DNA from: Pseudomonas hormoni
GTDB lineage: Bacteria > Pseudomonadota > Gammaproteobacteria > Pseudomonadales > Pseudomonadaceae
DNA: 64,000 bases
Reading direction: 5' to 3'
Assembly (NCBI RefSeq): GCF_018502625.1
Contig: NZ_CP075566.1
Span: forward strand, 4,202,001-4,266,000
Each line of letters begins with the position of its first letter. The stretch's first letter is position 1. The translations under genes were made by a program, and so were the position numbers. Below the pieces are notes generated by a model that worked only from the letters and a program-made list of their open reading frames with translations, had not been told where the DNA came from and made no database searches. This document shows positions 53,045 to 60,641 of this stretch, piece by piece.

Positions 53045-53836
53045 TCAACGCAGGCGCCCGAACCCCAACGCCTCGGCTTCTTGTTGATAGTCGAGAATGA
53101 TTTGATAGTCGCTCTCGCGTGCCGGCAACACTTCCTGCAAACCAAGTACTTCAGCCACTTCAGGCAACTCCCGCAACGTCTCGTTCATCACCTGCCGCAA
53201 CGCCTCAACCTGTTCATCACTAACCGTCGCCGCCGTGATATACGGCAAGGTCGGGCTGAACGCGCTACGCACCACCACTCGCAACCCCGCCACTTCCTCT
53301 TGGGCGTGGCGTGCGAGATAGGCAAAGGTCACGCTGTCGATGGCCGCCAGATCAGCTTTGTTTTCGCGCAACCAGCGCAGGCTCTCGCGATGGCTGCCGC
53401 TGATACCGACACGGGTGAAGAACTGTCCATCTTGATGCAGCGGTGCCAGTCGTTGACGCAGCAGGTTCATGCCACTGTTGGAGTCTTCGCCGTTGATCAC
53501 GCCACGGCTGCCAAAAAACGCGGGCAAGGTTCGGCGTGAATCATCGGCGCGACTCAGCAGCAGGCTGCAATGGTTGCCGCCGGTGCTGTCCGGTAGTTCG
53601 TAGCGAGGCCGACCGACCACCCGGACCTGGCCACGCAATGCGGTCATCAGCGGATAGCCGCAGGTTTGGGTCAGCAGCAAGTGCGGGGACAACCACAGCT
53701 CCATCAGCGACAGCGCTTCGGCGTTGCGGCGCGTGGTGCCCAGACGTTCGAGGATTCGCGTCAGCCAGCGCTCGTTGGCCTGGCGGATCGGCTCGGGGGC
53801 GACGTACATCAGTAATTCGGCGATGTCTTGAGTCAT
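53045..53836 (-). CDS. PhnD-like binding-fold protein without signal peptide
   Basis: About 263 residues, of the PhnD/phosphite-phosphonate-type binding fold: SLMELWLSPHLLLTQTCGYPLM, SGGNHCSLLLSRADD-like, RGVINGEDSNSGMNLLRQRL and LAAIDSVTFAYLARH. From ATG 53836 (GGAAG 7 bases upstream) there is no signal peptide; the longer frame to 53929 reads through a REPIN element. So the protein should be cytoplasmic, unlike transport-binding proteins of the family. No ABC genes next to it. Role unknown. Confidence 0.7.
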   Translation of the reverse strand: MTQDIAELLMYVAPEPIRQANERWLTRILERLGTTRRNAEALSLMELWLSPHLLLTQTCGYPLMTALRGQVRVVGRPRYELPDSTGGNHCSLLLSRADDSRRTLPAFFGSRGVINGEDSNSGMNLLRQRLAPLHQDGQFFTRVGISGSHRESLRWLRENKADLAAIDSVTFAYLARHAQEEVAGLRVVVRSAFSPTLPYITAATVSDEQVEALRQVMNETLRELPEVAEVLGLQEVLPARESDYQIILDYQQEAEALGFGRLR

Positions 53837-53864
53837 CAAATTCTTCCCATACAACAAAATTCCA

Positions 53865-53960
53865 CTGTGGGAGCGAGACCGGCTTGCCTGCGATGGCGGC
53901 GCATCAGTGGACATCAATGCATCTGACACACCGCCATCGCGAGCAGGCTCGCTCCCACAG
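53865..53960. repeat. REPIN-type repeat (TGTGGGAGCGAGACCGGCTTGCC family)
   Basis: Arms CTGTGGGAGCGAGACCGGCT and GCAGGCTCGCTCCCACAG with inner GATGGCGG and CCGCCATC, between two same-strand genes. Confidence 0.82.
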
Positions 53961-53976
53961 GGGAATGCATTCGCAA

Positions 53977-54918
53977 TCAGTGGAAGGGGTGTTTCGGGCT
54001 GTCGATCGCCTTTATCCCATTCTCACGCCACAACTGGCCATAACCCTGCACCAGAAACCCGCCGCTGCGCGCCACCCATTGCTCGCGGCGCGCGTGATAG
54101 GCGCGGGGCAAGTCGTACCAGGACAGGCCTGGCAGGTCGTGATGCACCAGATGAAAATTCAGGTTCAGGAACAGCCAGCGCCATGGCCAGCCGGCTTCGT
54201 TGAGCACAGTGCGTTGCTCGGGTTGCGCATGGGGTCGGTGTTCGTAATAAGAGCGGATCATCGCAATCGACAGCGCCGGCACACTGATCAGCAACAGGTA
54301 ATGCCACACCGGCAGCACGCTGTAGCGGGCGATGAACAGCAACATCAACAGGGTCAGTGTGCCGTGGGTCAGCCACATCAACCAGGCCTGCCGCTCACCC
54401 GTTTTCAAACGTTGCAGTTCTTCCCGCGCCAGCGCCAGCAAGGCCAGCGGAGCACCGAGGATGAAGCGACCGAGCACGGTTTTGTTCAGCCAGTGCAGGC
54501 TCTTTTCGAACACTGAGCTTCCTTGCCACCGCTCGGCGCTCAGGTAGCGGCTTTCCGGATCGAGACCCGGCAGGGTCAGGTCTTCGTCGCGGTGATGCAG
54601 CAAGTGGCTGTCGCGATACAAGGTGTAGGGATACCAGACGGCGAACGGTGCGTAGCCGAGGATTTTGTTCAGCGTGGTCCAGCGCGTGGGATGACCGTGC
54701 AGCAATTCGTGCTGCACCGACAACCAGAGCACCACCAATGGAATCAGCAACAGCGTGCTCCACCACACCCCCAACTGCGCACTGCCCAGCACGATGCTGA
54801 ACCAACCGGTGTACACGCCGATCAGCAGTAACCAGGTCGGCCACTCGGTGCGAGCGGTCAGGCGTTGGCGCAGGGTTTCGATTTCTGCTCGGTGGGCGCT
54901 ATCGAAGTAATGGGGCAT
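53977..54918 (-). CDS. Membrane fatty acid desaturase/hydroxylase-type protein
   Basis: A 313-residue membrane di-iron protein. Three His boxes: HELLHGH (70-76), HLLHH (105-109) and HLVHH (256-260). Four or so transmembrane helices surround them (WLLLIGVYTGWFSIVL, WWSTLLLIPLVVLWL). The family has fatty acid desaturases, hydroxylases and carotenoid enzymes; the substrate is unknown. ATG 54918 is used. It stands alone between two REPIN elements. Confidence 0.85.
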   Translation of the reverse strand: MPHYFDSAHRAEIETLRQRLTARTEWPTWLLLIGVYTGWFSIVLGSAQLGVWWSTLLLIPLVVLWLSVQHELLHGHPTRWTTLNKILGYAPFAVWYPYTLYRDSHLLHHRDEDLTLPGLDPESRYLSAERWQGSSVFEKSLHWLNKTVLGRFILGAPLALLALAREELQRLKTGERQAWLMWLTHGTLTLLMLLFIARYSVLPVWHYLLLISVPALSIAMIRSYYEHRPHAQPEQRTVLNEAGWPWRWLFLNLNFHLVHHDLPGLSWYDLPRAYHARREQWVARSGGFLVQGYGQLWRENGIKAIDSPKHPFH

Positions 54919-55005
54919 GGCGTTGCTCAGATCGGGGACCAGTCCCCTTCTGTGCAATGGCGCAGGGAAATCTTGCAGATTATTTGGTTATTTCTTCTAA
55001 ACGCG

Positions 55006-55097
55006 TGTGGCGAGGGAGCTTGCTCCCGCTGGGCCACGAAGTGGCCCCAAAAAGGGACTGCTGCGCAGTCCAGCGGGAGCAAGCTCCCTCGCCACAG
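55006..55097. repeat. REPIN-type repeat (GGCGAGGGAGCTTGCTCCCGC family)
   Basis: Arms TGTGGCGAGGGAGCTTGCTC and GAGCAAGCTCCCTCGCCACA with inner GGCCACGAAGTGGCC. Confidence 0.85.
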
Positions 55098-55120
55098 GTT
55101 CACTGTCAGGCTCGCGGGGA

Positions 55121-55231
55121 TCAATGGCCGAACACATCCACCTTCTTGGCCTTCTTGTCCGCGCGTTTTTCATCGGCGGTTTTCGCCGGTTTCTTCTTTG
55201 CCGCTTTTTTTGAATCCATGCCTTTGGCCAT
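55121..55231 (-). CDS. Small Lys/Ala-rich basic protein
   Basis: A 36-residue basic peptide (MAKGMDSKKAAKKKPAKT, ending KKVDVFGH) with 14 Lys. It is too short for many gene callers. GGAG lies 8 bases before ATG 55231, so translation is plausible. It resembles the short Lys-rich nucleoid or ribosome-associated peptides often seen in Pseudomonas, though I cannot name it. It is divergent from a GNAT gene. Confidence 0.6.
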   Translation of the reverse strand: MAKGMDSKKAAKKKPAKTADEKRADKKAKKVDVFGH

Positions 55232-55297
55232 GATACGTACTCCACTCATACGGGATGTGAGATCAGGTATACACCTATCGCCGGGCGCGCGTTCTTT

Positions 55298-55303
55298 TAT
55301 AAT
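55298..55303 (+). promoter_or_regulatory. -10 element before the GNAT gene
   Basis: TATAAT, a perfect sigma-70 -10 box, 31 bases before the start at 55335. No clear -35. Confidence 0.4.
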
Positions 55304-55334
55304 CGCCCGCTTTGCTCAGCGACAGATCGCATCC

Positions 55335-55751
55335 ATGCCCGACACCCAGTACACCTTGCTCGCCGAGCCGTTATGGCCCTTGATGAACAAGTTTTATCGT
55401 GCCCATCAATCGTCGATGAAAGCGGTGCGTGACGCTCAATTGTGGGTCGCCAGGCGCGACGAGATCATTGGCGCCCTGTGTTTGCGCCCGGTCTCGGGCG
55501 GGCATTGGCTGACCGGTTTGTTCGTCGATCCGGCGTGCCGCGAACAAGGGATTGCGGCGGCGTTGATCGCCGAAGCGGTGAAAGGTCTCGAACAACCGGT
55601 GTGGCTGTTCTGCCATCCGGATTTGCGCGGATTTTATGAACGACGCGGTTTTACCTTCGATCCGGCCATGCCTTACGCCATGGTCGAACGTTTGAGTCGC
55701 TATGCGCGCAGCAAGCCGATGATTGCGATGGGGTTGGAACTGGTCGGGTAG
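55335..55751 (+). CDS. GNAT family N-acetyltransferase
   Basis: A 138-residue GNAT protein: GLFVDPACREQGIAAALIAEAV is the acetyl-CoA loop (about 60-82), followed by CHPDLRGFYERRGF. Substrate unknown. ATG 55335 is used; a longer frame from 54957 reads through a REPIN element. A perfect TATAAT stands 31 bases upstream. Confidence 0.82.
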   Translation: MPDTQYTLLAEPLWPLMNKFYRAHQSSMKAVRDAQLWVARRDEIIGALCLRPVSGGHWLTGLFVDPACREQGIAAALIAEAVKGLEQPVWLFCHPDLRGFYERRGFTFDPAMPYAMVERLSRYARSKPMIAMGLELVG

Positions 55752-55764
55752 ACATGAAGATCAA

Positions 55765-55860
55765 CTGTGGGAGCGAGACCGGCTTGCCGGCGATAGCGGT
55801 GAGTCAGTCAACCGATGTGTTGAATGTAAAACCGCTATCGCGAGCAGGCTCGCTCCCACA
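55765..55860. repeat. REPIN-type repeat (TGTGGGAGCGAGACCGGCTTGCC family)
   Basis: Arms CTGTGGGAGCGAGACCGGCT and GAGCAGGCTCGCTCCCACA with inner GATAGCGGT and ACCGCTATC, between convergent GNAT and deformylase genes. Confidence 0.82.
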
Positions 55861-55882
55861 TTTGTTTTGTGGTGAATTCGGG

Positions 55883-56422
55883 TTAATCGTCAGCGTTGGG
55901 ATCGAGGTCCGGAAACATGACTTCGGTGAACCCGAACTTGCTGAAGTCGGTAATCCGCGAAGGATATAACCGGCCGATCAGGTGATCGCATTCGTGCTGC
56001 ACCACACGGGCATGAAAGCCCTCGGCAATGCGCACGACCGGCTCGCCCTTCGGGTCGAAACCTTCGTAACGAATCTGCTGGTAACGGTCCACTGCGCCAC
56101 GCAGGCCGGGCACCGACAGGCAACCTTCGAAGCCCTCTTCCATCACCGGGCTCAACGGCGTGATCAGCGGATTGATCAGAATCGTCTGCGGCACCGCTTC
56201 GGCATCCGGGTAGCGCTCGCTGTGCTCGAAACCGAAGATCACCAGTTGCAGGTCGACCCCGATCTGCGGCGCCGCCAGGCCAACGCCACCGACGCTTTCC
56301 ATGGTCTGGAACATGTCGTCGATCAGTTGCCACAACTCCGGGCTGTCGAACATTTCGGCCGGGACTGGCGGAGCGACACGCAGCAGGCGCTCGTCGCCCA
56401 TTTTCAGGATTTCACGGATCAT
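55883..56422 (-). CDS. def: Peptide deformylase
   Basis: A 179-residue deformylase with all three motifs: GVGLAAPQ (46-53), EGCLSVP (99-105, Cys101 binds metal) and QHECDH (142-147, His143, Glu144, His147). It removes the formyl group from nascent proteins. It is not next to fmt, so it is likely an additional copy. Its ATG overlaps the stop of the YihY-type gene by four bases (ATGA). Confidence 0.93.
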   Translation of the reverse strand: MIREILKMGDERLLRVAPPVPAEMFDSPELWQLIDDMFQTMESVGGVGLAAPQIGVDLQLVIFGFEHSERYPDAEAVPQTILINPLITPLSPVMEEGFEGCLSVPGLRGAVDRYQQIRYEGFDPKGEPVVRIAEGFHARVVQHECDHLIGRLYPSRITDFSKFGFTEVMFPDLDPNADD

Positions 56423-57375
56423 TTGATGACTTCGTCAGTGTTCGGCTTGATCGAGTGATCCCGACCCAGTCCCGAAACGTGGTGTTTGTGTGCATGGTCG
56501 AGCTCGCCGGGGACCTTTTCGCCAGGGTCCTTGCCTTCGCTCGACATGTGTTCGATCACCGCATTCATCTCCGCACCGAGCAACAGCACCGCCGCGGAAA
56601 TATAGAAGTACAGCAACAGCACGATGATCGCGCCGATACTGCCATACATGGCGTTGTAGTCGGCGAAAGTCTTGACGTAGAACGCGAACCCCAGGGAAGC
56701 GACGATCCACACCGCCACCGCCAGCACCGAGCCGGGGGTGATGAAACGAAACTCTTGCTTGACGTCAGGCATGACGTAATAGATCAACGCCACCGCAATC
56801 ATCATCAGGACAACGATGACCGGCCAGCGGGCGATCGTCCAGACCGTGACAATGAAGTCTTCCAGCCCGACCTGCGCAGCAATCCAGCCCATCACCTGCG
56901 GCCCGAGCACCATCAACGCGGCGGCGACCAGCAACATGCCGGCAATGCCGATGGTGTAGATAATCGACAGCGGAAAACGTTTCCACGCAGGACGGCCCTC
57001 CACCACATCGTAAGCGGCGTTCATCGCGCTCATCATCAGGCGCACGCCGGCCGAAGCCGTATACAGCGCGATGACGATACCGACCGAAAGCAGGCCACCC
57101 TTGGATTGCTGGAGCTGGTCAATCACCGGGTTCACCTGCTCCAGCGCCTGGGGCGGCAGGACCAGTTCCGATTGCAGGCGCAGCCAGGAAAAGAAGTCCG
57201 GCAAGTGCAGGAAACCGATCAGGGCGATCAGGAACAGGATGAAGGGAAACAGCGAAAACAGCATTTGGTAGGCCAGCGCCGAGGCATAGGTCGACATCTC
57301 GTCGTCGACGAACTCGGTGACCGTGCGCACCATGACACGGTGCAGGCGCAGGCCTTTCATGTGAGGGAAAAACAT
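56419..57375 (-). CDS. YihY/BrkB-family membrane protein
   Basis: A 318-residue inner membrane protein with about six helices. The family signature is [29 protein letters not shown], then [17 protein letters not shown] and [20 protein letters not shown]. Function is unsettled; older names are tRNA-processing ribonuclease BN or BrkB, now disfavoured. ATG 57375 has AGGAG 7 bases upstream. Coupled with the downstream deformylase gene by a four-base overlap. Confidence 0.88.
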   Translation of the reverse strand: MFFPHMKGLRLHRVMVRTVTEFVDDEMSTYASALAYQMLFSLFPFILFLIALIGFLHLPDFFSWLRLQSELVLPPQALEQVNPVIDQLQQSKGGLLSVGIVIALYTASAGVRLMMSAMNAAYDVVEGRPAWKRFPLSIIYTIGIAGMLLVAAALMVLGPQVMGWIAAQVGLEDFIVTVWTIARWPVIVVLMMIAVALIYYVMPDVKQEFRFITPGSVLAVAVWIVASLGFAFYVKTFADYNAMYGSIGAIIVLLLYFYISAAVLLLGAEMNAVIEHMSSEGKDPGEKVPGELDHAHKHHVSGLGRDHSIKPNTDEVIK

Positions 57376-57495
57376 TAGCGTCTCCTTTCGCCGCAAATTG
57401 GGTTGAGGTCGTGGCGACTCAGGGGCCGTTTTCTACATCAAAGTAGCCTACTTGGCGACTTTGAAACAATTTCAGTGTGCAAGTTCAGGCTGACA

Positions 57496-57521
57496 CAAAA
57501 ACGGCCATCCGTGGATGGCCG
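57496..57521 (-). terminator. Rho-independent terminator of csbD
   Basis: CGGCCATCC and GGATGGCCG pair around AC, with a T run on the minus strand. Confidence 0.82.
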
Positions 57522-57546
57522 CTTCTGATATTCCTCCAAGGCCGAA

Positions 57547-57738
57547 TCAAGCCTTGTCGACACCTTTTTTGATCGCGTCCTTGGCTTTACCCACTGCTTG
57601 CTGAGCTTCGCCTTTCCTTTCCTGCACCACGCCTTCGGCGCGCACTTTATCGTTGCCGGTGGCCTTGCCGACGCCTTGCTTGACGTTACCGACTGCTTCG
57701 TTGGCCATGCCTTTTACTTTATCGCCAGTGCTGCTCAT
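57547..57738 (-). CDS. CsbD-family stress protein
   Basis: A 63-residue CsbD-like protein with the repeating pattern [23 protein letters not shown] and [21 protein letters not shown]. Small, charged and helical, it is often induced by general or osmotic stress; the molecular role is unknown. GGAG stands near ATG 57738. Confidence 0.9.
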   Translation of the reverse strand: MSSTGDKVKGMANEAVGNVKQGVGKATGNDKVRAEGVVQERKGEAQQAVGKAKDAIKKGVDKA

Positions 57739-57938
57739 GGTGTTTCTCCTGTGAACAAATCAATGAGAAAAGTTGTTACACAAGGATTGACCGGAGGCGT
57801 TTGCACGGAGTTTCATTTATTTTCACCGCGACATTTCATCGTTCCGTGCAGGTTGGGCTTTATGTTTGCGGAGCAACCCCCGAGAATGCGCAACGTATTC
57901 AGGCCGTGGCGCTGAAGATCCAATCCCGTAGGAATGTT

Positions 57939-58316
57939 ATGAAACTCGATAAAAAGCAGGCCATTGCCCGCAGAAACCAGGAACTCGGCGGTGCTGTGCT
58001 TGGCGTCAACAACTGCCACTTCACTGAATTGAACCGCAACCGCAACATCTGGTGGTTCGATATCCCGGTGGCACGTCTGGCCGTTGGTCAGTACGAATGG
58101 ATTCACCTGCTGATGCACACGCCGGACACCGATGAACTGCTGCACCTGAAGGTGCCGACGGTGTTCCTGCGCGAGAAGCTTGAAGGGCTGGTGGTGCGTA
58201 ACCAGGGCAAGCGCAAGGCTGCATTGAGCCTGGAACTGAGTGCGGACAAGGATTCGTACTTGCAGGACATGCGCCCGGCGGGGACCAACGTCAATTTCGC
58301 GCCGTTCCGCCAGTAA
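57939..58316 (+). CDS. Conserved Pseudomonas protein of unknown function
   Basis: A 125-residue soluble protein (MKLDKKQAIARRNQELGG start) that I do not recognise. It has a mixed alpha/beta look with NIWWFDIPVARL and VFLREKLEGLVVRNQGK. No signal peptide. ATG 57939 has AGGA 6 bases upstream; the longer frame from 57801 looks non-coding. Confidence 0.65.
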   Translation: MKLDKKQAIARRNQELGGAVLGVNNCHFTELNRNRNIWWFDIPVARLAVGQYEWIHLLMHTPDTDELLHLKVPTVFLREKLEGLVVRNQGKRKAALSLELSADKDSYLQDMRPAGTNVNFAPFRQ

Positions 58317-58370
58317 CACCGAATCACTGTGATGAGGCTGTAGTGAAGGGATTTATCTGTGGCGAGAGAT

Positions 58371-58506
58371 CTGTGGCGAGGGGATTTATCCCCGTTGGGC
58401 TGCGAAGCGGCCCCAATAACCTGCAACCGCATTTCAGCAGGAACACCGCGCTCGCCGGTTTTACGACTGCTGCGCAGCCGAACGGGGATAAATCCCCTCG
58501 CCACAG
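58371..58506. repeat. REPIN-type repeat (GGCGAGGGGATTTATCCCCG family)
   Basis: Arms TGTGGCGAGGGGATTTATCC and GGATAAATCCCCTCGCCACA. Just before it, 58343-58370 holds a partial copy (AGGGATTTATCTGTGGCGAG) that looks like a small duplication of the arm. Confidence 0.85.
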
Positions 58507-58530
58507 AAGCCCGACCCTATCGCTATAAAC

Positions 58531-58559
58531 AAAAAGCCCCGCATCTGCGGGGCTTTTTG
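58531..58559. terminator. Terminator between convergent genes
   Basis: AAAAAGCCCCGCA and TGCGGGGCTTTTT pair, with T runs on both strands. Ends fadD1 and perhaps the plus-strand gene at 57939. Confidence 0.88.
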
Positions 58560-58560
58560 T

Positions 58561-60258
58561 TTATGCGGCGTTCTTCGCCTTGATCTTCTTCAGCTCTTCA
58601 TCACGCAATTCCCGACGCAGGATCTTGCCGACGTTGGTGGTCGGCAGTGCATCACGGAACTCCACCGAGCGCGGCACCTTGTAGCCGGTGACGTTGGCGC
58701 GCATGTGCTCCATCACCTGTTCCTTGGTCAGGGTCACGCCCGGTTTGGCGACGATGAAAATCTTGATCGCCTCGCCCGACTTCTCGTCCGGCACGCCGAT
58801 GGCCGCGCATTGCAGCACGCCCGGCAGGGTCGCCAATACGTCTTCCAGCTCGTTCGGGTACACGTTGAAACCGGAGACCAGGATCATGTCTTTCTTGCGA
58901 TCGACAATGCGCATGTAGCCGTCCGGCTGGATCAACGCGATGTCACCGGTCTTCAACCAGCCTTCGCTGTCGAGGATTTCATCGGTGGCTTCCTGACGTT
59001 GCCAGTAGCCCTTCATCACCTGCGGACCTTTCACGCACAGTTCGCCGATTTCGCCCAACGGCTGTTCCACGCCGGCATCGTCGATGACTTTGCACAGGGT
59101 CGAAGGCACCGGAATGCCGATGGTGCCGATCTGGATGTGCTGGATCGGATTCACCGTCGCCACCGGGCTGGTTTCGGTCATGCCATAACCTTCGCAGATG
59201 GCGCAACCGGTGACCGCTTTCCAGCGCTCGGCCGCGGCCAGTTGCAGGGCCATGCCGCCGGACAGGGTGACTTTCAGCGCCGAGAAATCCAGCTTGCGGA
59301 AACCTTCGTTGTTGCACAGGGCAACGAACAGCGTGTTCAGGCCGACGAAGCCGCTGAACTTCCACTTCGACAGTTCCTTGACCATCGCCGGCAGGTCGCG
59401 CGGGTTGCTGATCAGGATGTTGTGGTTGCCGATCAGCATCATCGCCATGCAATGAAAGGTGAACGCATAGATGTGGTACAGCGGCAGCGGCGTGATCAGG
59501 ATCTCGCAGCCTTCGTTGAGGTTGGAACCCATCAGCGCCTTGCACTGCAGCATGTTGGCGACGAGGTTGCGATGGGTCAGCATTGCGCCCTTCGCCACGC
59601 CGGTGGTGCCGCCGGTGTATTGCAGGACAGCCACGTCGCTGCTGGCCGGGTTGGCTTCAGCTACTGGCTGGCCATGGCCCTTGCTCAACACGTCGTTGAA
59701 CTTGATGGACTTGGGCAAGTGATACGCCGGGACCATCTTCTTCACGTACTTGATGACGCTGTTGATCAGCAGGCGCTTGAGCGGCGGCAACAGGTCAGCC
59801 ACTTCGGTGACGATGACATGCTTGACGCCGGTTTTCGGCACGACGGTCTCGGCCAGGTGCGCCATGTTGGCGAGGCACACCAGGGCTTTGGCACCGGAAT
59901 CGTTGAACTGATGTTCCATTTCCCGCGCGGTGTACAGCGGGTTGGTATTGACCACGATCAGCCCGGCGCGAATGGCGCCGAACACAGCGACCGGGTACTG
60001 CAAGACGTTGGGCAGCTGCACGGCGATTCGATCGCCCGGCTGCAAGTCGGTATGCTGTTGCAGGTAAGCGGCAAAGGCACCGGACAATTCGTACAGTTCA
60101 CCGTAGGTAATTGTCTTGCCCAGGTTGCTGAATGCCGGTTTGTCGGCGAAGCGTTGGCAGGACTGTTTCAGCACTGCCTGAATATTCGGATACTCGTCCG
60201 GATTGATGTCGGCAGCAATCCCGGCAGGGTACTTATCCTTCCAGAAGTCTTCGATCAT
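58561..60258 (-). CDS. fadD1: Long-chain fatty acid CoA ligase FadD1
   Basis: A 565-residue acyl-CoA synthetase of the adenylate-forming family. AMP-binding loop YTGGTTGVAKGAMLTH (about 213-228), then GYGMTETSPVATVNP, and the C-terminal GFNVYPNELEDVLATLPGVL. Opens MIEDFWKDKYPAGIAADINP, as in FadD1 of P. aeruginosa. It activates fatty acids for beta-oxidation. Gap to fadD2 is 383 bases, so a separate promoter is likely; a perfect palindrome lies there. Confidence 0.9.
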   Translation of the reverse strand: MIEDFWKDKYPAGIAADINPDEYPNIQAVLKQSCQRFADKPAFSNLGKTITYGELYELSGAFAAYLQQHTDLQPGDRIAVQLPNVLQYPVAVFGAIRAGLIVVNTNPLYTAREMEHQFNDSGAKALVCLANMAHLAETVVPKTGVKHVIVTEVADLLPPLKRLLINSVIKYVKKMVPAYHLPKSIKFNDVLSKGHGQPVAEANPASSDVAVLQYTGGTTGVAKGAMLTHRNLVANMLQCKALMGSNLNEGCEILITPLPLYHIYAFTFHCMAMMLIGNHNILISNPRDLPAMVKELSKWKFSGFVGLNTLFVALCNNEGFRKLDFSALKVTLSGGMALQLAAAERWKAVTGCAICEGYGMTETSPVATVNPIQHIQIGTIGIPVPSTLCKVIDDAGVEQPLGEIGELCVKGPQVMKGYWQRQEATDEILDSEGWLKTGDIALIQPDGYMRIVDRKKDMILVSGFNVYPNELEDVLATLPGVLQCAAIGVPDEKSGEAIKIFIVAKPGVTLTKEQVMEHMRANVTGYKVPRSVEFRDALPTTNVGKILRRELRDEELKKIKAKNAA

Positions 60259-60291
60259 GGAAGCCCACTCCTCAGCAACGCGAATTCAAAT

Positions 60292-60308
60292 ATCGCATTT
60301 GATGCGAT
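60292..60308. promoter_or_regulatory. Perfect palindrome upstream of fadD1
   Basis: ATCGCAT-TTG-ATGCGAT, perfect 7-base arms, 34-50 bases before the fadD1 start. A possible operator of a fatty-acid regulator. Confidence 0.5.
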
Positions 60309-60525
60309 TATTATTGGTGTTTGATTGTTGGTGAGTCTGGCTTTACAGAAGGCCTAGATGTCACAAAACGCGCCGAGAGTAGCAGCTTTGCAAAGGGCCT
60401 ACTAGAGCCAAAAGTGTCCTACAAAGTCACATTTATGACTCAAGAATTACAAGCAGTCATTTTAGAGCAAAGATTCTATACAGGTCCTGCAGGCCTCTAA
60501 AATCGGGCCTTCTGGCCCTTAAAAG

Positions 60526-60615
60526 CTTCGCGGGCAAGCCTCGCTCCTACAAGGTTAGTGTCGATCACACATGTGTGAGCACCTAAAACCTGTAGGAGCG
60601 AGGCTTGCCCGCGAA
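60526..60615. repeat. REPIN-type repeat (TGTAGGAGCGAGGCTTGCCC family)
   Basis: Arms TTCGCGGGCAAGCCTCGCTC and GAGCGAGGCTTGCCCGCGAA between fadD2 and fadD1. Confidence 0.85.
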
Positions 60616-60641
60616 CCGCGCAAAGTGCGGCCATTCACCGA

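Larger units (their letters stand above)
60259..60641. other. Non-coding gap between fadD2 and fadD1
   Basis: About 383 bases. From the fadD1 side it holds the palindrome at 60292-60308, an AT-rich stretch, a GGGCC-TTCT-GGCCC hairpin near 60505, and a REPIN element at 60526-60615. I see no gene on either strand. Confidence 0.5.

Noticed and set aside
15659..60615. Repeated palindromic units as a CRISPR array
   Set aside because: The repeats are paired inverted arms scattered singly between genes, not direct repeats with regular spacers.
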